A DNA stretch of 64,000 nucleotides. It comes from Variovorax paradoxus (GTDB lineage Bacteria > Pseudomonadota > Gammaproteobacteria > Burkholderiales > Burkholderiaceae_C). Each line of letters begins with the position of its first letter. Within the stretch, counting starts at the first letter, position 1. The translations under genes and the position numbers were made by a program. The notes below the pieces were generated by a model, which ran no database searches, was not told the origin of the DNA, and worked only from the letters and a program-made list of their open reading frames with translations. The stretch is taken from positions 434,001 through 498,000 of the forward strand of contig NZ_JAUSRN010000002.1 in assembly GCF_030811855.1 (NCBI RefSeq), given 5' to 3'. Below, in pieces: positions 1 to 9,400 of this stretch.

Positions 1-650
1 TTGCCAAGGCGCTGCGGGCCTTCGTGCGAGCCGATCCCGACGTGATCATGGTCGGCGAAATCCGCGACGAGGAAACCGCCAAGACAGCCATCGAGGCTTC
101 GCTCACCGGCCACCTCGTGCTGTCGACGCTGCACACCAACAGCGCGCCTGAAACCGTGACGCGGCTCTTGGACATGGGCATGGACCCGTTCAATTTCGCC
201 GATTCACTCTTGGCGGTGCTGGCGCAGCGGCTGGTGCGCCGCCTCTGCGAACGTTGCGTCCAGAGCCGGCCCATGCGTGACGAAGAAGTCGAAGAACTGC
301 TGTCCGACTACATGCATTCATTCGCCGCGCACGAGGCCATGCCGGACGAACGCGAGGCGGTGCGTAAGAAATGGCTCGGCCAATACGGCCGCGATGGCCA
401 GCTGCAAGTCTTCACCAGCACCGGATGCCCGCACTGCGACAGTTCTGGCTTCAACGGCCGCGTCGGCATTCACGAACTGATGATGATCTCCAGGACGCTG
501 CGCCGACTGGTCCAGAACGGCGCCCGCGCCGAGGAACTGCAGGAAGCGGCCATGCAGGAAGGCATGCGCACCCTGCGCCAGGACGGCATCGACAAGGTGC
601 TTGCGGGCAAGACCACCATTGAAGAGGTCCGGGCCACCAGCAACATGTGA
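1..650 (+). CDS. GspE/PulE/PilB-type secretion ATPase, C-terminal part (5' truncated by window)
   Basis: The reading frame is open from the first bases of the window (codons from position 3) and ends at TGA 648-650, so only the last ~215 residues are present. It carries the conserved family stretch [15 protein letters not shown] (Walker B region) and the His box [12 protein letters not shown]. It also has the zinc-binding tetracysteine element, CERC followed ~60 residues later by CPHC, and the closing signature GRVGIHELM. These mark the hexameric cytoplasmic ATPase that powers type II secretion or type IV pilus assembly. Which of the two systems cannot be told without the upstream genes. The family assignment is very secure. 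Confidence 0.95.
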   Translation, partial: AKALRAFVRADPDVIMVGEIRDEETAKTAIEASLTGHLVLSTLHTNSAPETVTRLLDMGMDPFNFADSLLAVLAQRLVRRLCERCVQSRPMRDEEVEELLSDYMHSFAAHEAMPDEREAVRKKWLGQYGRDGQLQVFTSTGCPHCDSSGFNGRVGIHELMMISRTLRRLVQNGARAEELQEAAMQEGMRTLRQDGIDKVLAGKTTIEEVRATSNM

Positions 651-683
651 GTTGGCGCCGGAACGCGCCGGGCGATACCCCGC

Positions 684-1430
684 TCAGGCGGCATCCCACG
701 CCACCGCCGGCAGCGTGGCGATGGCGGGACGTGCGAACAGGTAGCCCTGGAAGAGTTCCACGCCCAGCGACTGGAGCGCATGCACTTCGTCGGAAGACTC
801 GACGCCTTCCGCCACGGCACGGATGCCGAGCTCCAGGCAGGTGCCGACAAAGCCCCGCACGATGCTGAGCCGCACCGGGTCATTGTGGATGTTGCGCACC
901 AGGCCCATGTCGATCTTCACCACGTCGGGCTGGAACCCCGCAAGCAGTTCGAAGCCCGCATAGGCGGCGCCGAAATCGTCGATGGCCGAGGTAAAGCCGT
1001 AGCCCTTGTAGGTGCGGAAGGCAGCCGCCAAACCCGGCAGGTCGGCCACGCGTTCGCCTTCGGTAATCTCGAACATCAGCCGATGGACGGGAAAGTTGCA
1101 ACGCTCGGCGGCCGCCATGGCGGTATGAAAGCACTCGGTCTGCCCGGCCACGTCGTTGGGCATGATGTTGAGGCTGAGCTTCGATTCCATGCCCAGGGCG
1201 GATGCGGTTTCAATGGCCTTAACGCGGCAAGCCTCATGAAACGCGAACCGGTTCTGCGGGGTCACGCGCGAGAAAACCTCCAGCGCGCCCTCCCCCAAGG
1301 CGCCCCGCACCAGCGCTTCATGCGCAAAGACTTCCCGCCGCTCGAAATCCACGATTGGCTGAAAGGCCATGACAAACCCGGAGTCGTAACCCCGAGGAAT
1401 GGTGGCATTGGCCGTTGCTCCGGTAATCAC
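684..1430 (-). CDS. EAL-domain cyclic-di-GMP phosphodiesterase
   Basis: A single-domain protein of 248 residues built almost entirely of an EAL domain, predicted to hydrolyse c-di-GMP to pGpG in the cytoplasm. Catalytic signatures look complete: the EAL motif itself (HEALVRG), the Asn in LSLNIMPND, Glu in FEITE, the IDDFG metal-binding pair, Lys in VVKIDM, AEGVES, and the final LFQGYLFARP. No GGDEF or separate sensor domain is present, so input must come from elsewhere or from the short N-terminus. The first codon is GTG at 1428-1430; an internal ATG at the MAFQPIVD segment is a possible alternative. It converges on the upstream ATPase gene with a 33-base gap. Confidence 0.88.
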   Translation of the reverse strand: MITGATANATIPRGYDSGFVMAFQPIVDFERREVFAHEALVRGALGEGALEVFSRVTPQNRFAFHEACRVKAIETASALGMESKLSLNIMPNDVAGQTECFHTAMAAAERCNFPVHRLMFEITEGERVADLPGLAAAFRTYKGYGFTSAIDDFGAAYAGFELLAGFQPDVVKIDMGLVRNIHNDPVRLSIVRGFVGTCLELGIRAVAEGVESSDEVHALQSLGVELFQGYLFARPAIATLPAVAWDAA

Positions 1431-1559
1431 AGGAATGGATCCTCAGGAATGGGCCAGGGTAATTGAATAGTGCACAGTATTCAAATGTAACCGGTATGTC
1501 ACCGATTCCGGCGATCCGTCGTTTTTACGCGCCAGTTGCCCATTTTCTGCCCCAAAAAC

Positions 1560-2342
1560 TCAGCTTGCGGGCAGCGCCAGGTCGACCCAGGTCGGCGCAT
1601 GGTCGCTTGCGCCGGGCCGGCCGCGCACCTCGCGGTCGACGTTCGCATCGACCAGGAAGGGCGCGAGTTCGTCGTTGAGCAGCAGATGGTCGATGCGCAG
1701 GCCCGCATTGCGCGGCCACCGGTTCCGCCAGTAGTCCCAATAGGTATAGATCGCCTCGCTGGGGTGGCGGGTGCGGATGGCGTCGGTCCAGCCCTGCGCC
1801 AGGAGGCGCGCAAAGGCGGCGCGGCTTTCGGGCTGCAGCAACGCATCGTCCCGCCATGAGGCCGGGTTGTAGATGTCGGCGTCGGTCGGCACCACGTTGA
1901 AGTCGCCGGCCAGCACCACCGGCAGGCCGCAGCGGAAGAGGCGCGCTGCATGGGCGTTGAGCCGCTCGAACCATTCGAGCTTGTAGTCGAACTTGGGCCC
2001 GGGCTGCGGGTTGCCGTTGGGCAGGTACAGGCAACCGACGATCACCCCGTTCACCACCGCTTCGATGTAGCGGCTCTGGCTGTCTTCGGAATTGCCGTCG
2101 AGGCCACGGCCCGTTTCGATCGGCTCGCTTCCGCGCGCCAGAATGGCCACGCCGTTCCACGAGCGCTGCCCATGGAACACCACGCCGTAGCCCGCTTCGC
2201 GGATCGCGGCCGCGGGAAAGCCTATGTCGGGCGACTTGAGTTCCTGCAGGCATGCCACGTCGGGGCGGGACTCGGCCAGCCACTCCAGGAGGCGCGGCAA
2301 CCGGCTGTTCACGCCGTTGACGTTGAAGGTCGCAATCTTCAT
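1560..2342 (-). CDS. xthA: Exodeoxyribonuclease III
   Basis: At 260 residues this matches the usual length of bacterial exonuclease III. The enzyme is a Mg-dependent AP endonuclease and 3'-5' exonuclease of base-excision repair. The EEP-fold signatures are all visible: the N-terminal TFNVNGVNSR, the metal-binding Glu in CLQELK, GDFNVVPTD, the RIDHLLL segment, and the terminal catalytic SDHAP. The ATG at 2340-2342 begins MKIATFNVNG, typical of the family. It stands alone, transcribed leftward, with 117 bases between its start and the arsenite transporter gene. Confidence 0.95.
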   Translation of the reverse strand: MKIATFNVNGVNSRLPRLLEWLAESRPDVACLQELKSPDIGFPAAAIREAGYGVVFHGQRSWNGVAILARGSEPIETGRGLDGNSEDSQSRYIEAVVNGVIVGCLYLPNGNPQPGPKFDYKLEWFERLNAHAARLFRCGLPVVLAGDFNVVPTDADIYNPASWRDDALLQPESRAAFARLLAQGWTDAIRTRHPSEAIYTYWDYWRNRWPRNAGLRIDHLLLNDELAPFLVDANVDREVRGRPGASDHAPTWVDLALPAS

Positions 2343-2460
2343 GGACTCTGCATCGAAGAAGAGAATCGAGAGTCCTGATCATGGCCTTGAAGCCGCACCG
2401 GCCATGTCGGAGAACATGCCCTGAGGCGCATCGGCCCGCGGCCGCCAATCACCCGTGGCG

Positions 2461-3549
2461 TCAGGCCGCCTTGGCGCCTTTTTCGTACCAGCCCTGCGAC
2501 CGGTTGACCACCGCGACCACCAGCAGCATCACAGGCACTTCGATCAGCACCCCCACCACCGTGGCCAGTGCAGCGCCCGACTGGAAGCCGAACAAACTGA
2601 TGGCCGTGGCCACCGCCAGCTCGAAGAAGTTGCTGGCGCCGATCAGCGCCGACGGGCCCGCCACGCAGTGCGCCACGCCCAACTTGCGGTTGAGCACATA
2701 CGCCAGCCCCGAGTTCAGGAACACCTGGATCAAGATGGGCACCGCGAGCAGCGCAATCACCAGCGGCTGCCGCAGGATCGCTTCGCCCTGGAAGGCGAAC
2801 AGCAGCACCAGCGTGAGCAAGAGCGCCGAGATCGACCATGGCCCCAGCCGCGCGGCAACCGCCTGGAAGTGCGCCGTGCCCTTCTTGAGCAGCTGCCTTC
2901 GCAGCAGCTGCGCAATGATCACCGGCACCACGATGTACAGGCCCACCGAGGTCAGCAGCGTGTCCCACGGCACCGTGATCGACGACAGCCCGAGCAAGAG
3001 CGCAACCACGGGCGCGAAGGCCACCACCATGATCGCGTCGTTGAGCGCCACCTGCGACAACGTGAAGTACGGATCGCCCTTGCACAGCTGGCTCCACACG
3101 AACACCATCGCCGTGCACGGCGCCGCGGCCAGCAGGATCAGGCCCGCGATGTAGCTGTCCAGCTGTGACGGCGGCAGCAGCGGCGCGAACACGTGACGAA
3201 TGAAGATCCAGCCGAGCAGCGCCATCGAGAAAGGCTTGACGGCCCAGTTGATGAAGAGCGTGACGCCAATGCCGCGCCAATGCGCCTTCACCTGCCCGAG
3301 CGCCGCAAAGTCGATCTTCAGCAGCATCGGAATGATCATCACCCAGATGAGCATGCCCACCGGCACGTTGACCTTGGCCACCTCCAGCGATGCAATGCCG
3401 CGGAACACGCCGGGCAGCCACTGGCCGAGCGCAATGCCGGCCACGATGCACAGCGCGACCCAGATCGTGAGATAGCGTTCGAAGAAGCCGATGGCGGGGG
3501 GCGGTGCGGAAGATGTGGACGGCACCACGGCGGCGGGATTGGAGCTCAT
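2461..3549 (-). CDS. acr3: ACR3-family arsenite efflux permease
   Basis: A 362-residue, ~10-helix inner-membrane protein of the BART superfamily, predicted to expel As(III) using the proton gradient. It shows the ACR3 signature around AAPCTAMVFVWS, which holds the conserved cysteine involved in arsenite translocation, plus LNDAIMVVAF and the VALFILIQ-like late helices. The ATG at 3547-3549 is followed by a short Ser/Pro-rich cytoplasmic leader before helix 1. It lies 71 bases downstream of arsR on the same strand and is probably co-transcribed with it, under ArsR control. ACR3 and ArsB are different families; this is ACR3 by sequence although it is often annotated arsB. Confidence 0.93.
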   Translation of the reverse strand: MSSNPAAVVPSTSSAPPPAIGFFERYLTIWVALCIVAGIALGQWLPGVFRGIASLEVAKVNVPVGMLIWVMIIPMLLKIDFAALGQVKAHWRGIGVTLFINWAVKPFSMALLGWIFIRHVFAPLLPPSQLDSYIAGLILLAAAPCTAMVFVWSQLCKGDPYFTLSQVALNDAIMVVAFAPVVALLLGLSSITVPWDTLLTSVGLYIVVPVIIAQLLRRQLLKKGTAHFQAVAARLGPWSISALLLTLVLLFAFQGEAILRQPLVIALLAVPILIQVFLNSGLAYVLNRKLGVAHCVAGPSALIGASNFFELAVATAISLFGFQSGAALATVVGVLIEVPVMLLVVAVVNRSQGWYEKGAKAA

Positions 3550-3620
3550 GAAAGAAGCGGCCTCGCCATGGCGACCTGGGCCTTTGGATGGATACGCAGT
3601 TGCTTCATTTTTTCGTTAAT

Positions 3621-3944
3621 TCAGCATGCACAAGCCTGCGCTGCGTGCGGTAGGCACGCCTCGCCCTGGCAGCAGTTTTCGGTGAGGTAGCCGACGAGCG
3701 CATTCATCCGTTCGAACGCAGCCCGGTAGATCAGGTTGCGGCCGCTGCGCTCCTGCGTCACCAGCCCCGAATGGGTGAGCTCCTTCAGGTGAAACGACAG
3801 GCTGGTGGCCTGCACGTCGAGCGCTTCGACAAGCGCGCCGGGCGTAAGGCCCGCTGGTCCCGCCACCACCAGCGCGCGAAAGACCTGCAGGCGTACGGGC
3901 TGGGCCAACGCTGCGAGGGATCTGACGATGTCTTGTTCTTCCAT
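3621..3944 (-). CDS. arsR: ArsR-family arsenite-responsive repressor
   Basis: A 107-residue winged-helix metalloregulator expected to repress the ars genes and dissociate on binding As(III). The recognition region is VQATSLSFHLKELTHSGLV. Instead of the ELCVCDL metal site of plasmid R773 ArsR, it has a C-terminal cysteine cluster: Cys91, Cys92 and Cys97 (ENCCQGEAC), plus Cys105 and Cys107. This resembles the arrangement known from Acidithiobacillus ferrooxidans ArsR, so As(III) is probably bound near the dimer ends. It is divergent from arsC with only 29 bases between the start codons, so one operator can control both directions. Confidence 0.93.
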   Translation of the reverse strand: MEEQDIVRSLAALAQPVRLQVFRALVVAGPAGLTPGALVEALDVQATSLSFHLKELTHSGLVTQERSGRNLIYRAAFERMNALVGYLTENCCQGEACLPHAAQACAC

Positions 3945-3957
3945 ATTTCAATAATAG

Positions 3958-3971
3958 TTGCATAATTGCAA
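3958..3971. promoter_or_regulatory. Candidate ArsR operator in the arsR-arsC divergent gap
   Basis: The 29-base gap between the two start codons contains the perfect inverted repeat TTGCA-TAAT-TGCAA in otherwise AT-rich DNA. It is the only symmetrical element there, and its position just upstream of both start codons would block both promoters. The assignment to ArsR is inferred from position and symmetry. Confidence 0.55.
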
Positions 3972-3973
3972 GA

Positions 3974-4423
3974 ATGCAAACACAGCCCTCTTCTTCCATC
4001 ACCATCTTTCACAACCCGGCGTGCGGCACTTCGCGCAACACGCTGGCGCTGATCCGCAACAGCGGCGAAGAGCCGCAGGTCATCGAATACCTGAAGACGC
4101 CGCCCAGCAAGGAGACGCTGCGCGAGCTGCTTGCCGCAATGAACATGGCACCGCGCACGCTGCTGCGCAAGAAGGGCACGCCGTATGAAGAGCTCGGCCT
4201 GGACGATGCGAAGTGGACCGACGAGCAGCTAATCGACTTCATGCTCGCGCATCCGATCCTAATCAACCGGCCCATCGTGGTCACGCCCCTGGGCACGCGG
4301 CTGTGCCGCCCTTCCGAAGAAGTGCTCGACATCCTGCCCTCGCCGCAACAAGGCGCGTTCACCAAGGAAGACGGCGAAGCCGTCATTGATGCGGAGGGCC
4401 GCCGTGTCCATCGCGCTGCGTGA
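3974..4423 (+). CDS. arsC: Glutaredoxin-dependent arsenate reductase
   Basis: A 149-residue ArsC of the thioredoxin-fold, glutaredoxin-coupled class, reducing As(V) to As(III) for export. The catalytic cysteine lies in [14 protein letters not shown] (Cys17). The conserved arginines that bind the oxyanion are in [17 protein letters not shown]. The C-terminal tail is slightly longer than in the R773 enzyme. It starts at ATG 3974 within the divergent arsR region. Its 3' end overlaps the arsH coding region by 20 bases, indicating translational coupling. Confidence 0.94.
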   Translation: MQTQPSSSITIFHNPACGTSRNTLALIRNSGEEPQVIEYLKTPPSKETLRELLAAMNMAPRTLLRKKGTPYEELGLDDAKWTDEQLIDFMLAHPILINRPIVVTPLGTRLCRPSEEVLDILPSPQQGAFTKEDGEAVIDAEGRRVHRAA

Positions 4424-5126
4424 ACTCCCCAACATCGACGCCGAGCAGTTCGACCGGCCCTCGTCCGAGCGACTGGCCAGCGCGACATCGCCGCGCCATG
4501 CACCGCGCTTCCTGCTGCTCTACGGTTCGCTGCGCGAACGTTCCTACAGCCGCCTCTTGACCGAAGAAGCCGCGCGCTTGCTCGAAGCCATGGGCGGCGA
4601 AACGCGCATCTTCGATCCCGCCGGCCTGCCGCTGCCGGACAGCGCACCCGACGATCATCCCAAGGTGCAGGAGCTGCGCACACTCGCGCAATGGGCCGAG
4701 GGCATGGTGTGGTGCTCGCCCGAGCGCCACGGCTCGATGACCGGCATCATGAAGGCGCAGATCGACTGGATCCCGCTCAGCGTGGGCGCCGTACGGCCGA
4801 CGCAGGGCAAGACGCTCGCCGTCATGCAGGTGTCGGGCGGATCGCAGTCGTTCAATGCGGTGAACCAGCTGCGCGTGCTCGGGCGCTGGATGCGCATGCT
4901 GACCATTCCCAACCAGTCGTCGGTCGCAAAGGCCTTCCTCGAGTTCGACGAAGCCGGCCGCATGAAGCCCTCCTCGTACTACGAGCGGGTGGTCGACGTG
5001 ATGGAAGAGCTCGTGAAGTTCACCCTGCTCACGCGCGGCGCCGCCGACTACCTTGTCGACCGCTACAGCGAGCGCAAGGAAAGCGCCGAGCAGCTTTCGA
5101 AGCGGGTGAACCAGCGCGCCATCTGA
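4404..5126 (+). CDS. arsH: ArsH NADPH-dependent FMN reductase / organoarsenical oxidase
   Basis: A flavodoxin-fold protein of the ArsH family, known to oxidise trivalent organoarsenicals (MAs(III)) and to act as an NADPH:FMN oxidoreductase. Family motifs are clear: [14 protein letters not shown] (FMN phosphate loop), [16 protein letters not shown], and the strongly conserved [15 protein letters not shown] and [13 protein letters not shown] chose GTG 4404 because GGAGGG at 4393-4398 sits five bases upstream. In-frame ATG 4389 and TTG 4386 lie further upstream and are less well served. The gene overlaps arsC, completing an arsRC-acr3-arsH cluster. Confidence 0.93.
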   Translation: MSIALRELPNIDAEQFDRPSSERLASATSPRHAPRFLLLYGSLRERSYSRLLTEEAARLLEAMGGETRIFDPAGLPLPDSAPDDHPKVQELRTLAQWAEGMVWCSPERHGSMTGIMKAQIDWIPLSVGAVRPTQGKTLAVMQVSGGSQSFNAVNQLRVLGRWMRMLTIPNQSSVAKAFLEFDEAGRMKPSSYYERVVDVMEELVKFTLLTRGAADYLVDRYSERKESAEQLSKRVNQRAI

Positions 5127-5151
5127 GGCTTTGGCCCGACAATCGGCGCCC

Positions 5152-6489
5152 ATGAACGCCAAGCCTCAGGCGGCCGCGCCGGCCCCGCCATCGTCCGTGC
5201 TGCGCCCCATCCGCACCGCAGCCAGTCTGATTCTCTTGCGCGACAGCGACCGCGGCATGGAGGTGCTGCTGCTGCGCCGCGCCGAAAAAGCCGACGACCA
5301 GAACAGCGGCGCCAGCGTGTTCCCGGGCGGCGTGGTGGACACGCACGACCGCAGCCTGCACCTGATGTGCAAGGGGTTGGACGACGGCGCGGCAAGCACG
5401 CGCCTGGGCCTGCCTGATGGCGGCCTGGATTACTACGCCGCCGCGGTGCGCGAATGCTTCGAGGAAGCCGGCATCCTTTTCGCGAGCGACAGCGAAGACC
5501 GCCTGGTCGAACTCGACAGGTTGCCCGACGGTCGGCTCGAGGCCATGCGCCATGCGGCCGAGCAAGGCACCGATGCGCTGCTTGCCATGTGCGAAGCGCA
5601 AGGCTGGCTTCTGGCGATGGACCGGCTGGCCTACTTCAGCCACTGGCTGACGCCGCCCGGCATGCCGCGCCGCTTCGACACCCGTTTCTTCATCGCACGG
5701 ATGCCTCCCGCCCAGGACGTGAAGCCCGACGGGCGGGAGATCGTGGCTCACTCGTGGCTCAAGCCAGCTGAGGCGGTAGACCCCGCGCGCGGTCTCAAGC
5801 TGATGAATGTGACGCGGCGCACGCTTGAGCAGTTGGCTGCTTTCGACAGTGCCGAACATTGCATGGCCCATGCGCGCGCCCTCTCCGGCATTCCGCTGAA
5901 CATGCCGCGCCTGGCCGACGGACCTGCAGGTCGGCGCGCGGTGAACATCGACGAGGCGGCCTATGAGGAGATCGGCCGCCTCGATCCCGATGGCCGCGGC
6001 GATGCGCGCTATGCGCTCGAAGCCGGCCTGGTCACGCAGCTGTCGGCACGCATCCGCCGCGTGGCGGGCGAGGCAGGTTTGCCGCACAGCTACTTCGTCG
6101 GCAGCGACGGCGGACAGTGGGCATTGATCGACCCTGCACCGCCTGGCTCGGCGCAAAGCGAGGCGGCTCCGGGTCGCGTGCGCTGGCTGCTCTCGACCGC
6201 AGCGCGCACTGAAGAAGCGGCCGCCGCGCTCGAACAGCTCCGATCGTCCGCATGGCCGGATGCCACGGTGCTGTGGCCTGAACCTGGGGAGACCCTCGAC
6301 ATGGGTGGCTCCACGCTGCACGCCCTGCACTCAAGGCCCGCGGACAATGGCTCGGCCGCGCGACAATTTCTGCTGGCCGAGGAACGCTTCCTCTTCACTG
6401 GCACTGCCGGAATGCCGGCGGCGCACACAAGCATCGAGGTCGAATGGATCGCACCGGCCAGCGGCTTCATCTTCCGCCGGATCGGCTGA
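5152..6489 (+). CDS. NUDT19-like Nudix hydrolase with degenerate metallo-beta-lactamase-like C-terminal half
   Basis: A 445-residue two-part protein. Residues ~20-230 form a Nudix hydrolase whose box is split: ASVFPGGVVD is separated by about 40 residues from RECFEEAGI. This is the pattern of the NUDT19/RP2 group, which cleaves CoA derivatives and related nucleotide conjugates. The C-terminal ~200 residues (a segment with WALIDPAPPG and LLSTAARTEEAA) resemble the layout of the MBL-fold/winged-helix part of LACTB2-like proteins. However, they lack the HxHxDH metal motif, so that half is probably not a metallohydrolase. ATG 5152 was preferred to an upstream TTG at 5131. Substrate is unknown. 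Confidence 0.78.
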   Translation: MNAKPQAAAPAPPSSVLRPIRTAASLILLRDSDRGMEVLLLRRAEKADDQNSGASVFPGGVVDTHDRSLHLMCKGLDDGAASTRLGLPDGGLDYYAAAVRECFEEAGILFASDSEDRLVELDRLPDGRLEAMRHAAEQGTDALLAMCEAQGWLLAMDRLAYFSHWLTPPGMPRRFDTRFFIARMPPAQDVKPDGREIVAHSWLKPAEAVDPARGLKLMNVTRRTLEQLAAFDSAEHCMAHARALSGIPLNMPRLADGPAGRRAVNIDEAAYEEIGRLDPDGRGDARYALEAGLVTQLSARIRRVAGEAGLPHSYFVGSDGGQWALIDPAPPGSAQSEAAPGRVRWLLSTAARTEEAAAALEQLRSSAWPDATVLWPEPGETLDMGGSTLHALHSRPADNGSAARQFLLAEERFLFTGTAGMPAAHTSIEVEWIAPASGFIFRRIG

Positions 6490-6499
6490 CAGCGCCGAT

Positions 6500-9400
6500 T
6501 CACAGCCGGCCGATGGCCGCCTTGAGCTCCTCGAGCGAAGCGGGTTTCGGCAGATGCGCATTGAATCCCGCTTCGAGCGCACGCCGCGCGTCGGCGCGCC
6601 GGCCAAAGCCCGACATGGCGATGGAACGCAGCTCGCGCGTGGCCGGCCGCCGACGCACCTCGGCAATGAACTGGTAGCCGTCCATTTCCGGCATGCCCAG
6701 GTCGGACACGAGCAGGTCGTAATTGTTCGCGTCAAGCAGCTCCAGGCCCTTTTTCGCGCTTTGCGCGACGTCGACAATCGCGCCCTCGAGCCGCAGCACC
6801 TCGGCAAAGGGGGCTAGCGCATCGGCATAGTCGTCCACCGCGAGCACGCGCCAGCCGCGCAAGTCGACCTCGGCAGGGACCTCATTCACCGGCACCTGCA
6901 CATGCGCGCCCACTCGCGGTAGCCAGACGTCGAACTCCGCGCCCTGCCCGACGCCGTTCGAATGCACCTCCACCCGGCCGCCATGCGCGCGCGTCAACTC
7001 CTGCACCAGCGCCAAGCCGATGCCCAGTCCGCCGTTGGGCGGCGTGGCGTCGCTGCTGGCCTGGTTGAACATGCCGAACACGTGCGGAAGAAACTCCGGC
7101 GCAATGCCGCAACCCGTGTCGCGCACCGTGAGCCGGCCAAAGTTTTCGTCGTCGGCCTTCACGCGCACTGAAATGCATCCGCCGTCGGGCGTGAACTTGA
7201 CTGCGTTGCTGAGCAGGTTCCACACGATCTGCTCGATGCGCACGCGGTCGCCGTCGCAGATCACGCCGGCTTCGCAGTCCGCCTCCAGCTCGAGCTTCTT
7301 GCCGGCCGCGCCGCCAACCGCGCCGTGCGCCGTGGCCAGCACCAGCTCGCCCAGGTCGACAGCCACGCGGTTCAGTCGCAGCTTGCCGGTGCGGATGCGC
7401 GAGAGATCGAGCAGGTCGTTGATGATGCGCGTCTGGCTTGCCACGGCGCGCTTGATGGTCTCGCCCACGCGCCGCACGATCGGGTTGTCGGCGGTGGCGG
7501 GCGTGTGCATCAGCAGCTCGGCGTTCATCTGGATCAGGTTGAGCGGCTGCTTCAGTTCGTGCGACATCACGGCCAGGAACTTGTCCTTGAGCTCGTTGGC
7601 CATTTGCGCGCTGAGGCTGGCCTTCCTTTCCTTGAAGAGCCGGTGCTCCTGTGCGAGCTCATGCTGTTTGGTGCCCGTCATGTCGCGCGCGATCTTGGCG
7701 TAGCCGCCGCCTGCCGCGGGCTCCAGCCGCGTGGTCACGCCGCTGCAGAAAAAGCGGCTGCCGTCCTTGCGCTGGTGCCAGCGCTCGTCCTCGGACCGGC
7801 CCACTTCGCGCGCGCGCCGCATCTCTTTTTCCGGCACGCCGTTCGCCTGGTCTTCGGCGGTGAAGATCGTCGCCAGCGGCTTGCGCAGCATTTCTTCTTC
7901 GGTGTAGCCAAAGATGCGGCGGGCGCCCACGTTCCAGGTGGCGATCAGGCCGCGGTCGTCGGTCGTGATGATGGCGAAGTCGCGCGTGGTGGCCGCCACC
8001 AACCGCAGCCTTTCTTCGCCCGCGCGCACCCGCTCTTCGGCGGCGGTGAGGTCGGTGATGTCGAAGAAGTTGAGGATCGCGCCTTCGATCTTGTCTTCCG
8101 CCGTCCGGTACGGAAGGATCCGCGCCAGGTAGTGTCGCCCTTCCGTGCTGGTCACGTGGCGCTCGCTGGTGCGCAGCTCCTTGAAGGCCGCGGCAGTGTC
8201 TTCCGCCAACTGCGGGTAGTCGAGCCGGCTGGTGATGTCGAACAGCGAACGCCCAAGGTCGGTTGCAATCAGGTTGAACAGGTTGCTCGCATGCGGTGTG
8301 TAGCGCTTGACGTGCATGCCACGGTCCACGAACACGGTCGCAATCTCTGACGACGCAATCAGGTTCTGCATGTCGTCGTTGATGCGGCCGCGCTCTTCCA
8401 CCTTCATCTTGAGCTCGAAGTTCACCGTCACGCGCTCCTCGTTCATCGACTGCAGCTCTTCCTTGCTGGTCTCGAGTTCCTCGGTGGCGGAGCGCAACTC
8501 CTCGTTGATGGCCTGCAGTTCCTCGTTGGAGGCCTTCAGTTCCTCGGTCGAAGTCTCGGCGCCTTCGATGGTGTCCTGCAGATGCAGCTTGAGCTGGCGG
8601 ATCTCGCCTTCCATCTGGCCGATGAGCAGCTCGCGCGCCGCATCGGCCGGCTCGCCGCCTTCGGGGCGCATGCTCTCTTCCACCTCGTCGAACACCACCA
8701 GTGTGAGCTGCGGAGCGGCTTCCTTCTCGTTGTCTTTTTGCTGCTGCAGCGGACGCACCGTGATGTTGAGGAACACCTGCCGCCCGTCCTCCCGCCGCTG
8801 CACCAGCCGCGTCTCCACACTGCCGGACGTCTGCGCCGCCTTGAAGAGCGCGGTTCGCAGTTCCAGGCGCAGATCGGGCCGCACATTGCTCAGCAGGTTG
8901 TTCGACGGCTCGCCGCTGGCCCGCTCCATGAAGCGGCCCACGCCGTTGGACAGGTGCAGCACCTCGTGTTCGCTGTTAATCAGTACGCTGGGCGGCGAAA
9001 ACTGTTCCAGTGCACGCTGGTGCAGTTCCGCAAAGCTCAGCCTTGCGGCACGTTTGGGCGAACGCAGCGCCTCCATGGGGCCGGCCCAACCGGGCTTTGC
9101 CGGCGCATCGCTGATGAGCGGCACGTGCCGCGCGGGCGGCAGATCGGGGTTCACTCGGTAGATGCGGTTCTTCTTGTCGACCGCGGTGAACAGGCTGCCC
9201 ACCGCGTCGATCGATTCCGAAGTGCCCAGGAACAGGTAGCCGCCCGGCCGCAGCGCGATGCGGAACATCTCCAGCACGTGGGCCTGCGCCGCACGGTCCA
9301 GATAGATCAGCAGGTTGCGGCAGCAGATGATGTCCAGCCGCGAAAACGGCGGATCCCGCAGCAGGTTGTGCAGCGCAAAGAGCACCGGTTCGCGCACCGA

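Noticed and set aside
8425..8550. Repeat-like EELxAxNEEL codons in the giant kinases (also near 17290-17420) looked like DNA repeats.
   Set aside because: The periodicity is the heptad pattern of a conserved coiled coil. Unit length varies and there are no spacers, so this is not a CRISPR or tandem-repeat array.
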